A stretch of DNA of 14,221 nt from WTXA01 sp041741995 (GCA_041741995.1 JBGSJN010000031.1:1-14221), one strand, 5' to 3'. Shown: positions 1 to 8,409, counted from the stretch's first letter. The notes: generated by a model from the letters alone, not told the origin. Numbers and translations: made by a program.

Positions 1-128
1 ACTGCTCCACCTACTGTTGATAGTGTGTAGGTGATTGCTGCTGTTAGCGTTGTCTTGCCATGGTCTACGTGTCCTATTGTTCCTATGTTTACGTGTGGCT
101 TATTTCTTTCGAATTTTGCTTTTCCCAT
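1..128 (-). CDS. tuf: Elongation factor Tu, N-terminal part (cut by window edge)
   Basis: This is the first 42 codons of EF-Tu, the GTPase that brings aminoacyl-tRNA to the ribosome; the rest lies beyond base 1. The translation starts MGKAKFERNKPHVNIGTIGH and continues with the P-loop GHVDHGKT of translational GTPases (about residues 19-26), which binds the GTP phosphates. The ATG at 128 is chosen because the N-terminus matches EF-Tu exactly there and a GGGAGG ribosome binding site sits at 142-137, eight bases upstream. The gene has its own promoter and is separated from the preceding transporter operon by an intrinsic terminator, so it is probably an independent housekeeping unit unrelated to the purine genes. 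Identity is very secure. Whether it is the only tuf copy cannot be seen. Confidence 0.97.
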   Translation of the reverse strand, partial: MGKAKFERNKPHVNIGTIGHVDHGKTTLTAAITYTLSTVGGA

Positions 129-163
129 TATTGTTTCCTCCCGATTTTTATCATCTGTCTTTA

Positions 164-192
164 ATATTAATAAATACAATATAGTTTGTCAA
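164..192 (-). promoter_or_regulatory. Sigma-A type promoter of tuf
   Basis: Read on the minus strand, a perfect -35 box TTGACA (192-187) is followed after exactly 17 bases by TAATAT (169-164), one mismatch from the consensus -10. Transcription would begin about 7 bases further on, leaving a short leader before the tuf ribosome binding site at 142-137. It is the best promoter I found by eye in the window, which fits a highly expressed translation factor. Confidence 0.88.
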
Positions 193-231
193 TAATTAAA
201 ATATTATGAAGAATAATGAAGAAAAATTATG

Positions 232-270
232 AATAAAAATAGGAACCCCTATTTTCCAATAGGGGTTCCC
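232..270 (-). terminator. Intrinsic terminator of the ABC importer operon
   Basis: Bases 242-253 and 258-269 form a perfect 12-bp inverted repeat around a 4-base loop. Read on the minus strand the hairpin is followed at once by TATTTTTATT (241-232), a U-rich tract. On the plus strand no comparable T-run follows, so it works leftward. It lies 18 bases after the stop codon of the last permease gene and about 40 bases before the -35 box of tuf, so it insulates the two units. Confidence 0.92.
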
Positions 271-287
271 TGATGATATTTATGTTC

Positions 288-1271
288 TTATCTTTCTTCT
301 CTATCATATGGTTTTGATAATGATTCAGGTTCTCCGATATCTTTTTGTTTTGAGAAGATGAAAGTAACTAAAAGTACTAAGATTGTTACTATGTAAGGTA
401 TCATCTTCAAGATAAAGATATTGTCAAACCATCCATAAATCTGAGCTCTTGACTCTAGAGCCATAGCTATACCAAATAGATATGCTCCCCAGATTACCAA
501 TTTAGGATTCCATCTAGCAAAAATTACTAAGGCAATAGCAATCCAACCACGACCGGCAATCATGCCTTGTCCCCATTGTCCTACACTACTTGCAGAAATA
601 ATCAGTGCTGATCCACCAACACCAGCGAATGCTCCACCTATCATTACATATATATATCTTGATAATTTTACATTCACACCAACAGCATCAGCTGCACCAG
701 GATTTTCACCAATTGCTCTAAGGTTTAAACCTTTTTGAGTCTTGTAAATAAAGAACCAAACTACAAACACCAGGATATATGCTAAATAGACCAGTAAGTC
801 CTGATTAAGGAAAGCTCTTAATAATTGACCGAAAAAAGGTATATCTATACCATCTGCAAAATGAAATCTTGTCAATCTGTCATTTAAGATAGCAGTAGCA
901 TCAGTAATAAATACCTTGCCTAAATAATAACTAAGGCCAGTACCAAAGATAGCTAATGCTAAACCAGAAACAATTTGATTAGCTCTAAGTGACAAACAAA
1001 CATATGCGTGTAAAAGAGCAATCAAGGAACCAGCTAAAGCAGCAAATACAATAACTAATATCATTGCTGTTAAAGTCGGCATTCCAGTAGCTGTTAAAGC
1101 TAACCCAGATAAAAACGCAGTTATTGCACCAATATACATCATACCTTCAAGACCTAGGTTTTGAACCCCGGACTTTTCTGTAATTATCTCACCTAAAGCA
1201 GTAAAAAGAATAGGAGTACCCATTGCAACTGCAGAGGCTAATAAATCTTGAAAAATATTTAATCCATTCAT
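288..1271 (-). CDS. BMP-type ABC importer, permease subunit 2 (NupQ/YufQ-like)
   Basis: This is an inner-membrane permease of the branched-chain/ribose/nucleoside permease family (BPD_transp_2), 327 residues, close to the usual length of the smaller permease of BMP-type importers such as Bacillus subtilis NupQ. The chain is largely hydrophobic, with clear membrane segments around residues 11-30, 43-60, 66-90, 100-118, 158-176, 205-228, 242-262 and 288-306. The segment around 181-201, with LRAIGENPGAADAVGV, is the conserved cytoplasmic loop that contacts the ATPase in this family. The start at 1271 is 12 bases after the stop of the other permease gene and has a G-rich AGGGGG site upstream. It is the last gene before the terminator. 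The substrate is not determined by the sequence; a purine nucleoside or base is inferred from context. Confidence 0.9.
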   Translation of the reverse strand: MNGLNIFQDLLASAVAMGTPILFTALGEIITEKSGVQNLGLEGMMYIGAITAFLSGLALTATGMPTLTAMILVIVFAALAGSLIALLHAYVCLSLRANQIVSGLALAIFGTGLSYYLGKVFITDATAILNDRLTRFHFADGIDIPFFGQLLRAFLNQDLLVYLAYILVFVVWFFIYKTQKGLNLRAIGENPGAADAVGVNVKLSRYIYVMIGGAFAGVGGSALIISASSVGQWGQGMIAGRGWIAIALVIFARWNPKLVIWGAYLFGIAMALESRAQIYGWFDNIFILKMIPYIVTILVLLVTFIFSKQKDIGEPESLSKPYDREER

Positions 1272-1283
1272 TTTTATACCCCC

Positions 1284-2336
1284 TTATTCCTTCACATACT
1301 TAACTTTGTATCTAGAGAAAAAGTCTCCAGCTATAACAAAGAATAATATACTACCTTGTAACAATTTTGCAATTTCACTAGGTATGCCAGCTGCTGGTAA
1401 GTTTGTCTCTGCAAATAGAAGAGCACCCATAAACACAGAAACTATACCAATTACCAACGGATGTAATCTAGACAACCAAACTACAATAATGGCTGTGTAA
1501 CCAATATCCGTATTCATATGAGGGCTTAGTCTACCTTCTAATGCTGAAACATGTATAGCCCCAGCAAGTCCTGCCAAACCACCACTTACAAACATAGCAA
1601 TAATTATATTTTTTGATAAGCTCATGCCGCCATATCTAGCAACATTTCTGCCTTCACCTATAACTCTGATTTCATAACCCCATCTACTCTTGTTCAACAA
1701 GAAATAGAAGATAATAATAATAGCTAATGCCACAAACAAACCATAGTGTAATCTGCCTGTTGCAAATATTGTAGGAATCTTTGCTGCAGCAGGGAATGGA
1801 TCTGTTTGAGGAAATCCACTGCTTGTTACGCCTTTCCAAGGTCCAAAAACCAGGAACTGCAAAATGTATAATGCAACATAGTTAAGCAATAGTGAAGTGA
1901 TAACTTCATTAACATTCCAAATTGCCTTAGCTCCACCTGAAATTAAAGCCCAAAGTCCACCACCGATTACAGCTGCAACAGTCATGAGGGGTATTAAAAA
2001 CACTGAGTCTCTAAGTTCGATAGGTGCGAATAAGGCTATTCCAGCGGCACAGATCATACCAATCATCATCTGACCGGCTGCACCAATATTCCAAACAACC
2101 ATTTTAAAGGCTACTGCAACACCGATACTAAGTATCATTAAGGTGATACTATTAACCAGCACTTCTTGCCAATTTATTAAAGAACCACCAAATATTGTAT
2201 TCATGGCTCTTGCTGCATCTTCTCCAGTAACTAATAATAAGATGGCTGAAAAAAACAATGCTACCAAGACTGATACTATCGGAGTTAAAATTTGTAGATA
2301 TTTAGGGGTTTCTAATCTTTTTTCAACTTTAATCAT
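1284..2336 (-). CDS. BMP-type ABC importer, permease subunit 1 (NupP/YufP-like)
   Basis: This is the larger membrane permease of the same importer, 350 residues, matching the length and pattern of NupP/YufP proteins. It begins with a short cytoplasmic tail (about residues 1-15) and then multiple hydrophobic spans, for example 16-37, 65-80, 88-104, 112-134, 145-165, 198-214, 243-262 and 273-290. Two family hallmarks are visible: WNIGAAGQM at 82-90 and the ATPase-contact loop at about 218-238 containing EIRVIGEGRNVARYGGM. The ATG at 2336 overlaps the stop of the ATPase gene by one base (TAATG), which points to translational coupling; a GGGAG-type site lies in the end of the ATPase gene. It would pair with the second permease to form the channel for the BMP lipoprotein's ligand. 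Confidence 0.9.
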   Translation of the reverse strand: MIKVEKRLETPKYLQILTPIVSVLVALFFSAILLLVTGEDAARAMNTIFGGSLINWQEVLVNSITLMILSIGVAVAFKMVVWNIGAAGQMMIGMICAAGIALFAPIELRDSVFLIPLMTVAAVIGGGLWALISGGAKAIWNVNEVITSLLLNYVALYILQFLVFGPWKGVTSSGFPQTDPFPAAAKIPTIFATGRLHYGLFVALAIIIIFYFLLNKSRWGYEIRVIGEGRNVARYGGMSLSKNIIIAMFVSGGLAGLAGAIHVSALEGRLSPHMNTDIGYTAIIVVWLSRLHPLVIGIVSVFMGALLFAETNLPAAGIPSEIAKLLQGSILFFVIAGDFFSRYKVKYVKE

Positions 2337-3856
2337 TATGCCTCACTCCCTTTCGCACCAGCCATCATTAGACCAAGATCGTTAATATTGGCATCCTGTG
2401 TCTTAACTATACCCATGATCTTACCTTCATATAGAACAGCGACTCTATCTGTCATTTTGTAGATTTCTTCTAAATCCTCAGAAATCAACAGAACTGCTTT
2501 ACCATTTTTTCTTTCTTCTGCTAACTTTTGATGAACATAGTCAATAGCTCCAACGTCTAATCCTCTTACAGGGTAGACAGCAATAATCAACTCAGGATTA
2601 TCAAAAGTTTCTCTTGCCAAAATTAATTTTTGAAGATTACCACCTGACATCAACTTAACATTACAATGAATATTAGGAATCTTTATTTCAAAATCATCAA
2701 CCATTTTTTGAGTGATTTCATCAACAACCTTTTTATTCATCAATATTCCACCACATCGTTTATTACGATATGATTTTAAGATAGCATTGTCTGTTGCTGG
2801 TAAATTATTTGCCAAGCCCATTCCATGTCTATCTTCAGGAATAAAAGCTACATTTCTATCAATAATCTGTTGAACTGACTCTTTGGTAATATCATCATTT
2901 TTAAACATGATTTTACCTGCCGTAACTTTTCTCAAGCCAGTAATTACTTCAGATAGTTCTTTTTGACCGTTTCCAGCTACTCCAGCAATTCCAAGAATCT
3001 CTCCACCTCTTATTTCGAAAGAGACATTATCCAAGGCAGGTAAACCTTTATCATTCATAGCTCTAACATCACTAAGTTTTAAAACAACTTCACCTAGAGG
3101 AACATCATCAGCTATCATTCTTTTAGCATCCAACTGTCTTCCAACCATCAAGTCGGCCAATTCTCTATCATTAGTATCCTTGGCATTTAATGTCTTAATG
3201 GCAAAGCCGCCTCTTAGCACTGTAATTCTATCTGCATATGATAAAACTTCATGCATCTTATGAGTAATGAAGATAATTGAAATACCTTCTTTAGTCATAG
3301 CTTTCAATATATCGAACAACCCCTTGACTTCATTTGGTGTCAAAACAGCAGTTGGCTCGTCCATTATTAAAATTTGAGCTCCTCTGTAAAGCATTTTTAT
3401 GATTTCAACTCTTTGCTGTTCTCCAATAGATAATTGCCATATTTTAGCCTTAGGTGAAATTTGCAACTGGAATTTTTTAGAAATTTCTTCTATTTTACTC
3501 TCAATAATTTTTCCATCATAAAGAAACTTACCCTCTGTTCCTAATGCCATATTTTCTGATACTGTAAATGGTTTAACTAGTCTGAAATTCTGATGAACCA
3601 TACCAATTCCCTTAGCAATTGCTTCCTTAGGACCATACTTACCTTCTATTTTTTGTCCATTTACGAATAAATCTCCACCGTCTTGTCTATATAGTCCAGT
3701 TAAAATATTCATAAGTGTACTTTTACCTGCACCGTTTTCTCCTAATAGAGCATGTATTTCTCCCTTTTCAATAGTCAAATCAACTTTGTCGTTTGCTACT
3801 ACGCCGCCAGGAAATACTTTTCGAATGTTTTTCATCTCTACAACAGCATTTGCCAT
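2336..3856 (-). CDS. BMP-type ABC importer, duplicated ATP-binding protein (NupO/YufO-like)
   Basis: This 506-residue protein has two fused ABC ATPase domains, as in sugar and nucleoside importers (RbsA, NupO). Domain 1 is complete: Walker A GENGAGKST at 39-47, signature LSIGEQQ at 142-148, Walker B ILIMDEP at 162-168 and the switch histidine H199. Domain 2 (about 255-506) is degenerate in the way usual for this family: the P-loop position reads GVAGNGQKE (292-300), the signature SGGNLQ is at 404-409, and the Walker B acidic pair is replaced in IIAVYPVRGLD (424-434). Domain 1 is therefore expected to carry most of the hydrolysis. The start at 3856 has a GAGGAGG site seven bases upstream. A hairpin separates it from the lipoprotein gene, and its stop overlaps the next start. 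Family assignment is firm; the transported compound is inferred only. Confidence 0.94.
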   Translation of the reverse strand: MANAVVEMKNIRKVFPGGVVANDKVDLTIEKGEIHALLGENGAGKSTLMNILTGLYRQDGGDLFVNGQKIEGKYGPKEAIAKGIGMVHQNFRLVKPFTVSENMALGTEGKFLYDGKIIESKIEEISKKFQLQISPKAKIWQLSIGEQQRVEIIKMLYRGAQILIMDEPTAVLTPNEVKGLFDILKAMTKEGISIIFITHKMHEVLSYADRITVLRGGFAIKTLNAKDTNDRELADLMVGRQLDAKRMIADDVPLGEVVLKLSDVRAMNDKGLPALDNVSFEIRGGEILGIAGVAGNGQKELSEVITGLRKVTAGKIMFKNDDITKESVQQIIDRNVAFIPEDRHGMGLANNLPATDNAILKSYRNKRCGGILMNKKVVDEITQKMVDDFEIKIPNIHCNVKLMSGGNLQKLILARETFDNPELIIAVYPVRGLDVGAIDYVHQKLAEERKNGKAVLLISEDLEEIYKMTDRVAVLYEGKIMGIVKTQDANINDLGLMMAGAKGSEA

Positions 3857-3877
3857 ATTTGCCTCCTCTTAATAATA

Positions 3878-3913
3878 ATGGCTAAATAGGGTAGATTAAC
3901 CCCATTTAGCCAT
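3878..3913 (-). promoter_or_regulatory. Intergenic hairpin between lipoprotein and ATPase genes
   Basis: Bases 3878-3891 and 3900-3913 form a 14-bp stem with an 8-base loop, inside the 69-base gap after the lipoprotein stop codon. One position is not Watson-Crick. In the minus-strand transcript it is a G-U wobble, but in a plus-strand transcript it would be an A-C mismatch, so the structure fits minus-strand RNA. The bases after it (TATTATTAAG) are only weakly U-rich, so it is better read as a partial terminator or an mRNA-stabilising element than as a full stop. Such elements commonly let the binding protein be made in excess over its membrane partners. Confidence 0.75.
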
Positions 3914-3925
3914 ATTAATTATAAT

Positions 3926-5017
3926 TTATTTAGGAATAGTACCGATTACGCCTTCAACAAAATACATCATTGATAATAATTCTGCATCTGTATGAGATTT
4001 ACCAGCTTCTAGAACCATATTACCAGTATTGTCTTTTAAAGGACCAGTAAATATGTTGTATCCACCTTTGATCTTAGCTTCCTGTTCATCAACTTTAGCT
4101 TGAACAGTTTTATCTTTCAATAAATCAACATTTAGTTTTGAATAAGAAGCAATGCCTTTATTCAAACCTTCAAAGTATTGTTGTGAAGTGAAAGTTCCAT
4201 CCATAGCAGCTTTGATAGCAGGCTCATAGAAAACTTCCCAGTGCCATACAGCTGAAGTCAAAGTTGCTTTTGGAGCAAATTTTGACATATCAGAGTTGTA
4301 ACCGATTGACCATTTACCTACATCTTGTGCAGCAATTTGAGGTCCTGCAGTATCTTGGTGCTGAGCTATAACATCACAACCATCTTTCAATAGTGCGTTA
4401 GCAGCATCTTTTTCTACTTGAGGATCATACCATGTATTTGTCCAGATAACTTTTACAGTAGCTTGTGGGTTTGCATAACGAACTCCCAATGTGAATCCAT
4501 TTATTCCTCTTACTACTTCAGGAATTGGCATAGCAGCTACATAACCGATTTGATTGCTCTCAGTTTGTGATCCAGCAACAATACCAGTTAAATATCTAGC
4601 TTGCTCAATTTTTCCAAAATATGTGCTTAGGTTATCAGCGGCCTTGTAACCTGAACAGTGGTAGAAGTAAACATCTGGATATTTAGCAGCTAGGTCTACA
4701 ATGTAGTCCATATAGCCGAAGCTTGTTGCAAATATAGCCTTAGCTCCTTGGTTGATCAAAGCTTCCATAGCTTGAGTAGCACTTTGGTCTTCTTTGACAT
4801 TTTGTTGAATTACTAATTCAACTTTGTCTTCACCAATAGCTTTCACAGCTGCTTTGAATCCTTGGTCATGTGCATAAGTCCAACCTGCATCTCCAGGCTC
4901 ACCAATGTAGATAACTCCTACTTTGAACTTGTCACTTTTAGCTCCACCGTCACAGCCCACAAGAGCTATACCGGAAATAACGGCTAATGCAAGTCCTAAC
5001 CATAATAATTTTTTCAT
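3926..5017 (-). CDS. BMP-family substrate-binding lipoprotein of ABC importer
   Basis: This 363-residue protein is the extracellular ligand-binding component, of the family that includes PnrA and NupN (purine nucleosides) and other BMP proteins. Residues 1-21 form a lipoprotein signal peptide with lipobox LVGC, so Cys22 would be lipidated and anchor the mature protein to the membrane. The mature part opens with FKVGVIYIG and the family hallmark GEPGDAGWTYAHDQG at 39-53, whose Asp and aromatic residues line the ligand site in BMP proteins. The start at 5017 has an AAGGAGG site eight bases upstream. It is the first gene of the importer set and follows the molybdenum-hydroxylase genes on the same strand after 156 bases. 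A nucleobase, nucleoside or urate-like ligand is inferred from that context, not proved. Other ligands are known in the family, for example riboflavin. Confidence 0.92.
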   Translation of the reverse strand: MKKLLWLGLALAVISGIALVGCDGGAKSDKFKVGVIYIGEPGDAGWTYAHDQGFKAAVKAIGEDKVELVIQQNVKEDQSATQAMEALINQGAKAIFATSFGYMDYIVDLAAKYPDVYFYHCSGYKAADNLSTYFGKIEQARYLTGIVAGSQTESNQIGYVAAMPIPEVVRGINGFTLGVRYANPQATVKVIWTNTWYDPQVEKDAANALLKDGCDVIAQHQDTAGPQIAAQDVGKWSIGYNSDMSKFAPKATLTSAVWHWEVFYEPAIKAAMDGTFTSQQYFEGLNKGIASYSKLNVDLLKDKTVQAKVDEQEAKIKGGYNIFTGPLKDNTGNMVLEAGKSHTDAELLSMMYFVEGVIGTIPK

Positions 5018-5037
5018 TTTCCATCCTCCTTCATATT

Positions 5038-5102
5038 ATTGAAAATTCTTTCAATCAACTTAAAGGTATTCGTCACAAATCCTAAAGTAATAATCTTACT
5101 TT
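5038..5102 (-). promoter_or_regulatory. Leader with three small adjacent stem-loops
   Basis: Between a possible -10 box and the lipoprotein ribosome binding site, three inverted repeats lie side by side. Bases 5084-5090 and 5096-5102 give a perfect 7-bp stem with a 5-base loop. Bases 5064-5083 give an 8-bp stem with one bulged base and a 3-base loop. Bases 5038-5044 and 5049-5055 give a perfect 7-bp stem with a 4-base loop. They are AT-rich and individually weak. They could be a structured leader, operator dyads or chance. I do not recognise a known purine riboswitch core here. Confidence 0.35.
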
Positions 5103-5108
5103 GAAGTA

Positions 5109-5114
5109 ATTATA
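5109..5114 (-). promoter_or_regulatory. Possible -10 box upstream of the importer operon
   Basis: The minus strand reads TATAAT, a perfect sigma-A -10 box, in the gap between the fused hydroxylase gene and the lipoprotein gene. The hexamer 17 bases upstream is TAGTAT, a poor -35 box, and there is no TGn extension. The promoter would be weak or activator-dependent. No intrinsic terminator is visible between the two gene sets, so read-through from the hydroxylase genes is also possible. Confidence 0.4.
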
Positions 5115-5173
5115 CTCCTTAGGAATAAATAATACTATATGAAACTAGAAATTTCTTTTTATGAAATCGTTTT

Positions 5174-7930
5174 CTAATTCCTATTATTTATTGCATCAAG
5201 TACTTTTTCCTTAGTAATTGGAAGACTTCTTACTCTAACGCCTATAGCGTCAAAAATTGCATTGGAAACTGCTGGTGCAACAGGGTTAACAGGAAGTTCT
5301 CCCATACCCTTGGCTCCATACGGTCCCTCAAGTTGAGGTTCCTCTACTAGTATAATATCCATTTCAGGTAAATCTGTTATCTTAGGAAGCTTAAGCTTGG
5401 CCAAATTATCAGTAACGACCCTACCTTCCTTAGTTATAAACTGTTCACCCCTAGCATAACCAACACCCATCATTACGCCTCCAGCAATTTGTCCTTCGGC
5501 TTGTAATGGGTTAATAGCAGTACCTAAGTCATTTGCAGCGATGATTCTTAGAATTTTATAATCACCAGTCAAGTCATCAACTTCTACTATAATGGCATGA
5601 GTTGCAAATGTGTAAGAATAGTGAATCTTATATTCAACTGGATCATCTCCAACTTTAGGAATATTTATTTGATTCAAAGGACTTGTTTTTGGTGGAATAT
5701 ATTCATACTCAACTTCAAAACTACCTATTTTAGCTGCAAGTTCCTTATATGTTACCATCTTACCATCAAGAACAACTTCATCTTTTTTATACTCGATGTT
5801 GTCATACTTATTCCCAAAACCAGCTTCTATTTTCTTAGCCAATTCATCCTTGAATTTCTCTCCGCAGCCTTTTGTAGCGTTTCCAGTAACAAATGTTTGT
5901 CTTGATGCTGTTGTTTCTTCTCCATCTGGACAATCAGGAGTTATATTATTTATAACTTCAAACTTGCTGTAAGGAATTCCTGTTACAGTTGCAGCAATTT
6001 GTGCAAATGTAGTATCTGGTCCTTGACCCATTGAAGCAGCACCATGTTTTAACATAATTGTTCCATCAGCTTTAAGTTCCATCTTAGCACCGGCACCGTC
6101 ATGTAGACCTATACCTATTCCAACATTCTTGTATGAAGATGCAACACCAATGCCAATTTTCTTGTTAGGTCCACTTGGTTGATATTGGTCTTTAACTTTT
6201 TCAAGTTGTTCTTTTACCATTATTAAACTTTTCTTTAAACCAATACCAGTACCCATTGTTTGTCCAGTAATACCTTGCTTTCCATCTTCTAAGGCATTTT
6301 TCATCCTAATTTCAAATGGATCCATTTCAAGTTTTCTAGCAATTTCATCAATTAGTATTTCTGTACCAAAGCATGGTTGTGTACTACCAAAGCCTCTGAA
6401 GGCTCCGCCAGGAGGTGTATTAGTATAATGTCCTACACTATCTGTATGTGCAAATGGAACTGAATAAGGACCATTCATAGTAACACCTGATCTAAAGACA
6501 ACAGGTCCGCTTAATGAATCGTAAGCTCCACATTCAACATCTGCTCTACCTCTAAAGGCATGGAATGTTCCATCATTTTTGACACCATATTTCATGTGCA
6601 TTATTTCTGCGTGACGTTTGGTAGAAACCATGATTGATTCTTCTCTGGTCATTACTATTTTACAAGGTCTTCCAGTTAAAAGTGTAGCTAGTGCACATTG
6701 TAGGTGAATAGTTGGTTCTTCTTTACCACCAAAGCCACCACCTGTTGGGCAAGTATCCATTATAACCTTATCTTCAGTCAAGTCGAGAGACTTCAAAAAC
6801 ATGTTTCTCATATCATAAGCACCTTGGTGTGACATATGAACATGGATTGCACCATTCTTATCCATATTAGTTACACAAGACTCTATTTCCATATATGCAT
6901 GCTCTACACTAGGAACATAGAAATCATCTTCAACAACTAAATCACATTCTTCAAATGCCTTATCTGTGTCACCACGTCTTATTTTAGTGTGTGAAGTAAT
7001 GTCTTCCTTGTTCCAGATTTCAAATCTTTTATCTTTTAGAGCATCTTCCACAGACCATACACCGTCAAGCACTTCGTACTCAACTTCGATTAGTTTGGCT
7101 GCTTCTTCAGCAATTTTCAAGCTTTCAGCTAAGACTGTAGCTATTGGATCTCCTATATATCTGACTCTACCACCTTCACCAACCATAACCGGCTGATGAG
7201 GATTTAAAAGTCCATATCCTTTTCTACCAGGAACATCCTTTTCTGTAAGAATTCTAATAACTCCTTCAATGGCTTCTGCTTTGCTAGTGTCTATTTTTTT
7301 AACAATAGCTGATGGATAATCAGTGTATTTAACTTTTCCATACATCATGTTTGGAAATTCTCTGTCTTCTGCATATATTGGAAGTCCTAATGCTTTTTGC
7401 ACAATATCTTTACCTATAGGCGATGTTCCAACTCCACCTTCAGTAGGTAGATATGTTACATCTTCTCCTCTAAGTATCTTTGCTGCCATTTCAACCGCAT
7501 CAATAATAGCTGTGTAACCTGTACAACGGCAGATATTGAATTTCAAGGCATTTTGAATTTCAGCTTTTGTTGGGTTGAGATTTTTGTCTAATAGTGCCTT
7601 GGATGACATAATCATACCAGGTGTGCAAAATCCACATTGAATCGCCCCAGTATTAACAAAACCAACTTGTACAGGATGAAGTTCTCCACCTTTTGCCAAG
7701 TTTTCAATAGTTTCTATTACAGCACCTTCAACCTTGTTCATTTTTACTGTACAAGCTCTTTTTGCATCACCATTTAATATAAGTGTGCAAGCTCCACACT
7801 GACCTTTACCACAACCATTTTTTGTTCCATATAATTGTAGTTCATCTCTTAGATAGTTAAGCAGGTTCTGAGTTTCATCAACTTCAACCTCATAGCTTTT
7901 CCCGTTAACTATAAAACTTGTTTTAATCAT
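5174..7930 (-). CDS. Fused [2Fe-2S]/molybdenum hydroxylase, xanthine dehydrogenase or aldehyde oxidoreductase type
   Basis: This 918-residue enzyme has the domain order of Desulfovibrio aldehyde oxidoreductase (MOP) and E. coli XdhD: plant-type [2Fe-2S] domain, helical [2Fe-2S] domain, then the large molybdopterin domain, with no FAD domain. The first cluster ligands are C40, C45, C48 and C60; the second are C99, C102, C134 and C136. The Mo part (from about 165) shows TGGGFGG at 396-402, AFRGFG at 510-515 with R512, MGQG at 634-637, and GAKGMGELP at 872-880 with E878 as the expected catalytic base. All cluster cysteines are intact, unlike those of E. coli XdhD. Expected reaction: hydroxylation of a purine or related N-heterocycle, or the reverse. 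A GAGGAGG site lies in the end of the previous gene, two bases away. Context suggests a selenium-dependent member, but an aldehyde substrate cannot be excluded. Confidence 0.88.
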   Translation of the reverse strand: MIKTSFIVNGKSYEVEVDETQNLLNYLRDELQLYGTKNGCGKGQCGACTLILNGDAKRACTVKMNKVEGAVIETIENLAKGGELHPVQVGFVNTGAIQCGFCTPGMIMSSKALLDKNLNPTKAEIQNALKFNICRCTGYTAIIDAVEMAAKILRGEDVTYLPTEGGVGTSPIGKDIVQKALGLPIYAEDREFPNMMYGKVKYTDYPSAIVKKIDTSKAEAIEGVIRILTEKDVPGRKGYGLLNPHQPVMVGEGGRVRYIGDPIATVLAESLKIAEEAAKLIEVEYEVLDGVWSVEDALKDKRFEIWNKEDITSHTKIRRGDTDKAFEECDLVVEDDFYVPSVEHAYMEIESCVTNMDKNGAIHVHMSHQGAYDMRNMFLKSLDLTEDKVIMDTCPTGGGFGGKEEPTIHLQCALATLLTGRPCKIVMTREESIMVSTKRHAEIMHMKYGVKNDGTFHAFRGRADVECGAYDSLSGPVVFRSGVTMNGPYSVPFAHTDSVGHYTNTPPGGAFRGFGSTQPCFGTEILIDEIARKLEMDPFEIRMKNALEDGKQGITGQTMGTGIGLKKSLIMVKEQLEKVKDQYQPSGPNKKIGIGVASSYKNVGIGIGLHDGAGAKMELKADGTIMLKHGAASMGQGPDTTFAQIAATVTGIPYSKFEVINNITPDCPDGEETTASRQTFVTGNATKGCGEKFKDELAKKIEAGFGNKYDNIEYKKDEVVLDGKMVTYKELAAKIGSFEVEYEYIPPKTSPLNQINIPKVGDDPVEYKIHYSYTFATHAIIVEVDDLTGDYKILRIIAANDLGTAINPLQAEGQIAGGVMMGVGYARGEQFITKEGRVVTDNLAKLKLPKITDLPEMDIILVEEPQLEGPYGAKGMGELPVNPVAPAVSNAIFDAIGVRVRSLPITKEKVLDAINNRN

Positions 7931-7932
7931 AT

Positions 7933-8409
7933 TTATTTATTCCTCCTCTGTTCTGCAGTAGCTTCTACAGCGTCCAGAATTTTTGTATAACCTGTACAAC
8001 GGCACAGATTTCCTGATAGCCCTCTCCTTATTTCAGCTTTTGTAGGATTAGGTTTTTTATCAAGTAAGGCTGTTGCAGATACCACAAATCCCGGGGTACA
8101 GAATCCACATTGAATAGCTCCCTTGTCAACAAAGTTCTGTTGTAGGTCTGAAAGACTGCCATCAGTACCTGTTAAGCCTTCGATGGTTACAACATCCTTA
8201 CCATCAGCCCAGACAGCCAGATAAATACAAGAATCCAAAGTCTGTCCATCAATTAATACTGCACAGGCTCCACACTCTCCAACTCCACAACCTTGTTTGG
8301 TACCAGTCAAGTGTAGTCTATTTCTTAACATATCAAGTAAAGACTCTCTAACATCAACTTGAAGTTCCATAACCTTACCGTTTATTGTACAATTAATTGT
8401 CTTTAACAT
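7933..8409 (-). CDS. xdhC: Xanthine dehydrogenase-type iron-sulfur subunit
   Basis: This small electron-transfer subunit (158 residues; E. coli XdhC is about the same) carries two [2Fe-2S] clusters. The plant-type ferredoxin domain has ligands C41, C46, C49 and C61 in GCGVGECGAC and the following DSC. The helical domain has C101 and C104 in AIQCGFCTPG and C136 and C138 in NLCRCTGY. It would pass electrons between the Mo subunit and the FAD subunit of the three-part enzyme encoded just upstream. The ATG at 8409 overlaps the stop of the FAD-subunit gene by one base (TAATG) and has a GGAGG site. Its stop is two bases from the start of the fused hydroxylase, whose N-terminal domains are a second copy of the same fold. 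The symbol follows E. coli naming; in other genera xdhC means a maturation factor. Confidence 0.92.
   Translation of the reverse strand: MLKTINCTINGKVMELQVDVRESLLDMLRNRLHLTGTKQGCGVGECGACAVLIDGQTLDSCIYLAVWADGKDVVTIEGLTGTDGSLSDLQQNFVDKGAIQCGFCTPGFVVSATALLDKKPNPTKAEIRRGLSGNLCRCTGYTKILDAVEATAEQRRNK

Noticed and set aside
2336..3100. Loss of the Walker A and Walker B residues in the second ATPase domain, as a sign of a broken gene.
   Set aside because: The second domain of sugar and nucleoside importer ATPases is normally degenerate in just these positions, and the reading frame is intact.
5018..5173. A purine or xanthine riboswitch upstream of the importer.
   Set aside because: I looked for the conserved loop and junction sequences of the guanine/adenine-type aptamer and did not find them. 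The three stem-loops are too short to match it.
5140..5173. A terminator after the fused hydroxylase gene.
   Set aside because: Only a short AT-rich palindrome (AGAAATTTCT) is present, with no stable stem and no U-run on the minus strand after it.
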